DNA of 64,000 nucleotides, taken from contig SHXZ01000008.1 of assembly GCA_009693045.1 (NCBI GenBank), positions 43,602 through 107,601 on the forward strand, written 5' to 3'. Below the pieces are notes generated by a model. The model saw only the letters and a program-made list of their open reading frames with translations. It did not search any database and had not been told where the DNA came from. Made by a program: the position numbers and the translations under genes. Below, one piece after another: positions 60,321-64,000 of the stretch (the stretch's first letter is position 1; each line of letters opens with the position of its first letter). This stretch comes from Dehalococcoidia bacterium. GTDB lineage: Bacteria > Chloroflexota > Dehalococcoidia > Lucifugimonadales > SHYT01.

Positions 60321-60779
60321 CTACCCTACTTCCACGACGGCCTCAATCTCCACCGCGACGTCAAACGGCAGCGACGTCATGCCCACCGACGAACGGACGT
60401 GACGGCCGGCCTCGCCGAACACCTCAACCAGCAGGTCCGAGCACCCGTTGATCACCCGCGAGTGCTCCGTGAAGCCGGGCGCGGTGTTCACCATGCCCAC
60501 CAGCTTGACCACTCGCTTGACGCGGTCCAGCGAGCCGAGGTTCGCCCGCAGCGTCGCCAGCAGGCTCAGGCCCACCACACGCGCGGCGTCAGCCCCCTGC
60601 TCCACCGTCAGGCCGGCTCCGACCTTGCCCGTGATCCTGCTCCCATCCGCGCGCACCGGAATGTGTCCAGACGTGAAGACCAGGGTCCCCGCCTGCACGA
60701 ACGTCACGTAGCTTGCCGCGGGCGTCGGGGCCGGCGGAAGCTGCAGGCCGAGCTGTTTCAGACGCTCTTCAGCAGGCAC
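60321..60779 (-). CDS. RidA/YjgF family enamine/imine deaminase-like protein
   Basis: I start at GTG 60779 behind AAGGA; the frame is open further upstream but without family similarity. The 152-residue protein reads EERLKQLGLQLPPAPTPAAS, TLVFTSGHIPVRADG, LSLLATLRANLGSLDRVKRV and a C-terminal SSVGMTSLPFDVAVEIEAV. This is the YjgF group with an N-terminal extension relative to RidA. The usual Arg that binds substrate carboxylate appears changed (HVRSSVG has R...S), so deaminase activity is uncertain. Confidence 0.88.
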   Translation of the reverse strand: MPAEERLKQLGLQLPPAPTPAASYVTFVQAGTLVFTSGHIPVRADGSRITGKVGAGLTVEQGADAARVVGLSLLATLRANLGSLDRVKRVVKLVGMVNTAPGFTEHSRVINGCSDLLVEVFGEAGRHVRSSVGMTSLPFDVAVEIEAVVEVG

Positions 60780-61042
60780 GCCGCATCCTTTCCCCGTTCC
60801 ATCTCGGATAACGTGGCCAACGGACTTGCTCACCGCTGGTACAGGCACTCCCGCGTTTATGAGGTGGGTGATGTAGAGACCCCTTTTGGATGCTTGCCGG
60901 AAGGCTTGTCATGCTCGTTCCCTCTCCTCTCGTAGGCCTAGTTGCCCTGTGCCTTCGCTAGGGCGGCGCGGATGTCGTTGGTGAGCTTTGTAAGATTTTC
61001 CGCGCTCCTATGTTCGCCCTGCCCAGGGTGAGAGAGTCACCA

Positions 61043-61978
61043 CTAGCCCGCCGCCTTCCCGCACGCCTCCGCCTCCTCCGCACTGAGCGGCTTGTCAACC
61101 GCGCGGACGTTATCTTCCACCTGCTCCGGCTTGCTGCACCCGACGATCACCGAGGTGATGGCCTGGTTGGCGAGCGCCCAGCCCAGCAGCAGCTCCGCCT
61201 GCGTGCGCTCGTACTTCTTGGAAAGGTCGCCCAGGCGGCTCACCAGCCCGACCACGCGGTCGGTGTACATCCGCTCTAGATTCTGCGGCCGCGCGGCGAA
61301 GCGGGTGCCCGGCGGCGGCGTCTCGCCCTTCGTGTACTTCCCCGTCAGCACGCCACCCATGAGCACCTGGAACGGCGTTACTCCCACGCCTTGGTCCACG
61401 CAGGTGGGCAGTAGCTCGGCCTCAATCGCGCGGTTCAGCAAATTATACCCCGGCTGCACTGACTCATACCGGATAAAGCCGTTCCGCTCGCTCACCGAGA
61501 GCGCCTTCATGAGCTGCCACCCGGTGTAGTTGGAGCAGCCCACGTACCTCACCTTGCCCTGGCTGACCAGGTCGTCCAGCGTACGCATCGTCTCTTCCAG
61601 CGGCGTCTCGGAGTCCCAGAAGTGGATTTGGTACAGGTCAATATAGTCCGTCCCCAGCCTCCGCAGACTAGCCTCCACGCCGTCCATGATGTGCTTGCGA
61701 GAGGCGCCGCGGTCGTTGGGGCCATCCCCCATCGGGCTGAACACCTTGGTCCCCACGATCCAATGGGACCGCGCGCTCTTGATGCCCGCGCCCACCATAG
61801 TCTCCGAAGCGCCACGACCGTACGAGTCCGACGTGTCAATAAAGTTGATGCCCTTCTCCCTGCCCGCGTCCATCACCCGGACCGCCGCCGCCTGGTCCAT
61901 GTAGCCGCCAAACATGTTGGTGCCCAGGCACAACGAGGAAACTTTGAGGCCGGTTCTGCCCAGTCGCCGGTACTGCAT
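61043..61978 (-). CDS. Aldo/keto reductase
   Basis: The 311-residue protein starts at ATG 61978. MQYRRLGRTGLKVSSLCLGT is the family opening, FIDTSDSYGRGASE contains catalytic Asp and Tyr, HWIVGTKVF supplies the Lys, and DLYQIHFWD the His. GCSNYTGWQLM and IVGCSKPEQVEDN close the barrel and the NADPH site. It is similar in plan to YhdN/YghZ-type enzymes. The substrate is unknown. Confidence 0.94.
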   Translation of the reverse strand: MQYRRLGRTGLKVSSLCLGTNMFGGYMDQAAAVRVMDAGREKGINFIDTSDSYGRGASETMVGAGIKSARSHWIVGTKVFSPMGDGPNDRGASRKHIMDGVEASLRRLGTDYIDLYQIHFWDSETPLEETMRTLDDLVSQGKVRYVGCSNYTGWQLMKALSVSERNGFIRYESVQPGYNLLNRAIEAELLPTCVDQGVGVTPFQVLMGGVLTGKYTKGETPPPGTRFAARPQNLERMYTDRVVGLVSRLGDLSKKYERTQAELLLGWALANQAITSVIVGCSKPEQVEDNVRAVDKPLSAEEAEACGKAAG

Positions 61979-62103
61979 GGCTCCTCCTCTATTGGTGCGC
62001 TTTGCCGAGCGCTTGTCATTGGGACAAGCCGCTCACACGCCTCGGGCTGCCGCCTCAACAAGCCTCATTCATAACGGAAAGGCTCGCTTCCCGTGCTGTC
62101 GCC

Positions 62104-62128
62104 CCCTCTCCATGGCACGTGGAGAGGG
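62104..62128. repeat. C-run/G-run hairpin between two minus-strand genes
   Basis: CCCTCTCCA and TGGAGAGGG arms with a 7-base loop lie just downstream of the enoyl-CoA hydratase stop, a possible terminator and another member of the hairpin class. Confidence 0.6.
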
Positions 62129-62153
62129 CAGGCGTGAGGCCGCCCGCGCCCTT

Positions 62154-62954
62154 CTACTTGTTCTTGAACGCCGGATTGCGCCGCTCCGTGAACGCTCGCG
62201 GCCCCTCCTGCGTGTCTTGCATCCCCAGCAGGTTCCTCTCCAGCGTCCGCGCGAACGCCTTGCCCTCAGCCGAGGGCAAGAAAGCCCCGCGATACAGGAT
62301 CTCCTTGAAGTTGCGGACCGACGTCGGCCCCATCGCCACCACCCGCTGCGCCCACTCCATCGCTTCGTCCATCAGCTTGTCCGCCGGCACGACCTTGTTG
62401 ACCCAGCCGATCTCGTAGGCCCGCTGTGCCGTCATGCGCTTGTCGGCCCACAGCGCCAGCTCCAACGCGTGCCCCAGGCCGATCTGCCGCGTCAGATCGT
62501 GCAACCAGTCCGCGGAAAGGTTCCACCGCGCCTCCGGAATGCCCACCTCCGCCGTCTCGGCGGCGAGGCGCACGTCGCACTGCTGCGCCAGCGCGAACCC
62601 GCCAGCCAGCGCGAACCCGTTGATGGCCCCGATCACCGGCTTCCACAGGCCCAGCGACTCGCTGAGCGGCCCCGGAATCCTCTTCGCCAGCCGCTCCAGC
62701 CCGCGCCCCGACTGCTGCCCAGCCGCATCGCTCTCTATCATCTCGCGCAGGTCCGCCCCCGCGCAGAACGCTCTTCCCGCGCCCGTGATGATGGCCGCCC
62801 ACGCCTCGTCGTCGTCGCGGAACCGGACGAACGCGGCGTTCAGCGCGTCAAGCAGCTCGCCGTTCAGCGCGTTCAGCGCCTGGGGCCGGTTCAGCGTCAT
62901 CACCACGATGCGCCCGTTTGCCTTCGCTTCGTACAGCAGTACCGGATCCGGCAT
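62154..62954 (-). CDS. Enoyl-CoA hydratase/isomerase family protein
   Basis: I start at ATG 62954 behind GAGAGGAGA; an upstream start would be repeat-derived. The 266-residue crotonase-fold protein has IVVMTLNRPQALNALNGELL, the oxyanion segment AGRAFCAGADLREM, and GAINGFALAGGFALAQQCDV. The usual second Glu (in EXXXG contexts) appears as VGIPEARWNLSADWL, with Glu retained. Members hydrate enoyl-CoAs or carry out related steps. It fits the CoA metabolism suggested by the CoA-transferase at 9-10 kb. Confidence 0.93.
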   Translation of the reverse strand: MPDPVLLYEAKANGRIVVMTLNRPQALNALNGELLDALNAAFVRFRDDDEAWAAIITGAGRAFCAGADLREMIESDAAGQQSGRGLERLAKRIPGPLSESLGLWKPVIGAINGFALAGGFALAQQCDVRLAAETAEVGIPEARWNLSADWLHDLTRQIGLGHALELALWADKRMTAQRAYEIGWVNKVVPADKLMDEAMEWAQRVVAMGPTSVRNFKEILYRGAFLPSAEGKAFARTLERNLLGMQDTQEGPRAFTERRNPAFKNK

Positions 62955-63058
62955 GCGTTCTCCTCTCTCGTTCACCGTTGCCCTCTCCAAACGAGGGACG
63001 AACAAGGTCTTCCTTCTCTCTTTGGAAGAGGGCGAGGCTGAGCGTCAAACCAGCGCTG

Positions 63059-63862
63059 TCACCTCGGCTTAGGAGCCTTCCCGCGCGCTCCAGTTCCCTT
63101 GTTAACAGACGCGTCCCTTCGCGGTGAATGGCGCAGGGCTGCGCCCTGCTGCCAGCGCAACTGCGGCAGCTTCACCAGCGCCTCCACGATAATCGCCTTG
63201 GACATCTTGGACGCACCGCGCGACCGGTCCGTGAACACGATGGGATGCTCCGTCACCCGCAGCCCGGCGCGTTTGCACCGGTAGGCGATCTCCGCCTGGA
63301 ACGCGAAGCCCTTGCACCGCAGCGCGCGCAGGTCAAGCCGCTCCAGCACCTCACGACGGTACGCCTTGAACCCTGACGTGACGTCTCGCGGGCGAAGACC
63401 CAACACCACGCGCGCGTACACGTTCCCGAACCGGCTCAGCATCCGCCGACTCATCCCCCACGACGGGTCCGCACTTCCGCCCTTCACGTATCGCGAGCCG
63501 ACGACCACGTCCGCGTCCTGCAGCTTCTGCAGCATCGCCGGGACCTCCTCCGGGCGATGCGACAGGTCGCAGTCCATCTGGACGACGGCCTCGGCCCCAC
63601 GTTCTAACGCACGCTGAAACCCCTGGAGGTAGGCGGTGGCGAGACCCTGCTTTCCGGCGCGGTGCAGCACGTCAATGCGACCGGGGTGCTGCTTGCCCAG
63701 CTCCTCCGCCAGCAGCCCTGTCCCGTCCGGCGAGTTGTCGTCCACAACCAACAGCGTCAGGCCCGGCACGGGCAGGCGAAAGAGACGCTCGGCCAGCTCC
63801 GGCAGGTTCTCCCGCTCGTTGTAGGTTGGCACGACCACTGTGACTTTTTGTACCGAGACCAC
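63059..63862 (-). CDS. Polyprenol monophosphomannose synthase-like glycosyltransferase (GT2)
   Basis: The 267-residue protein starts at GTG 63862. KVTVVVPTYNERENLPELAE and LLVVDDNSPDGTG are the GT2 nucleotide-binding start, VQMDCDLSHRPEEVPAM gives the DxD-like metal site, and FAFQAEIAYRCKRAGLRVTE plus FTDRSRGASKMSKAIIVEAL are typical of Dpm1-like enzymes. They transfer mannose (or glucose) to polyprenyl phosphate for extracellular glycan or protein glycosylation. No C-terminal membrane domain is present. A basic, disordered tail ends the protein. Confidence 0.93.
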   Translation of the reverse strand: MVSVQKVTVVVPTYNERENLPELAERLFRLPVPGLTLLVVDDNSPDGTGLLAEELGKQHPGRIDVLHRAGKQGLATAYLQGFQRALERGAEAVVQMDCDLSHRPEEVPAMLQKLQDADVVVGSRYVKGGSADPSWGMSRRMLSRFGNVYARVVLGLRPRDVTSGFKAYRREVLERLDLRALRCKGFAFQAEIAYRCKRAGLRVTEHPIVFTDRSRGASKMSKAIIVEALVKLPQLRWQQGAALRHSPRRDASVNKGTGARGKAPKPR

Positions 63863-64000
63863 GGGCTGCTCCGTTACGGCGTTTGGTCTCCCCTAAGTTG
63901 GGGGCCTGAGCGAAGTGAAGGGCCAGCCGAAGGGCGAAACAAACCGTAGCAGGGCGGGGGGGGGTGTCAAGACAGGGTTTCGCTGCTCACTCTCTTGCAT

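Noticed and set aside
1..64000. tRNA or rRNA genes
   Set aside because: I scanned the intergenic regions by eye for tRNA-like cloverleaf ends and rRNA motifs and saw none; a covariance search would be needed to be sure.

Overview
The window is a GC-rich (by eye roughly 63-66%), tightly packed bacterial chromosome segment with no rRNA, tRNA, CRISPR array, integrase or intact transposase that I can recognise. The combination of coenzyme F420 biosynthesis genes, LLM-type F420-dependent oxidoreductases, an alternative complex III (ACIII) respiratory cluster, system I cytochrome c maturation genes, a DUF5679 zinc ribbon, CoA-transferase and enoyl-CoA hydratase genes and many small palindromic repeats suggests Chloroflexota, probably a Dehalococcoidia/SAR202-like lineage. 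This placement is inferred from gene content, not from a phylogeny.

Layout. 1-7.3 kb: a partial M20 peptidase, DUF3090, a membrane protein, a DUF5679 mini-protein, a PHP phosphoesterase, then rpsP-khpA-yebC-ruvC-ruvA-DUF192, a translation/recombination run behind a near-consensus promoter. 7.8-12 kb: a NYN nuclease fused to a cold-shock domain, a class III CoA-transferase, lipB, queF and a small winged-helix-like protein. 12-19.4 kb: an F420 island on the minus strand (LLM oxidoreductase, cofC, cofD, a carboxylesterase, cofH, cofG); cofE is not in the window. 19.5-25 kb: a membrane protein, a HAD phosphatase and mutL in overlapping reading frames, then a DinB protein, a divergent ITPase-like protein and mutY. 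25-33 kb: a thioredoxin-NHL protein with an in-frame TGA at the redox-active cysteine (candidate selenoprotein), a twice-frameshifted nuclease-like gene, a frameshifted antitoxin, a DUF255 thioredoxin, a RibBA-like protein with altered active sites, a tiny Tat-exported protein and a second DinB protein.

33-47.3 kb: an ACIII operon (actA, split actB, two NrfD-type membrane subunits, actD, actE) running directly into ccmH, a CDF metal transporter, ccmF, two accessory proteins and a TlpA/CcmG thioredoxin. This couples quinol:cytochrome c oxidoreduction to the machinery that makes its c-type hemes. 47.3-57.3 kb: another LLM oxidoreductase, a glyoxalase gene with one nonsense codon, and a four-gene ABC exporter (two very large FtsX-type permeases, two ATPases). 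57.3-64 kb: a decaying DUF433/DUF5615 toxin-antitoxin pair, an SDR, a geranylgeranyl-reductase-like flavoprotein, RidA, an aldo/keto reductase, enoyl-CoA hydratase and a polyprenol-phosphate mannosyltransferase.

The most interesting signals are (i) the candidate UxxC selenoprotein with a well-placed bacterial-type SECIS hairpin at 25161-25181; (ii) several families of non-autonomous inverted repeats, including MITE-like elements with matching ends and palindromes with constant ends but changing self-complementary cores, two hairpin copies lying in frame near the N-termini of coding sequences in the F420 island; (iii) ACIII with a split ActB; and (iv) the NYN-cold-shock fusion and the altered RibBA-like protein.
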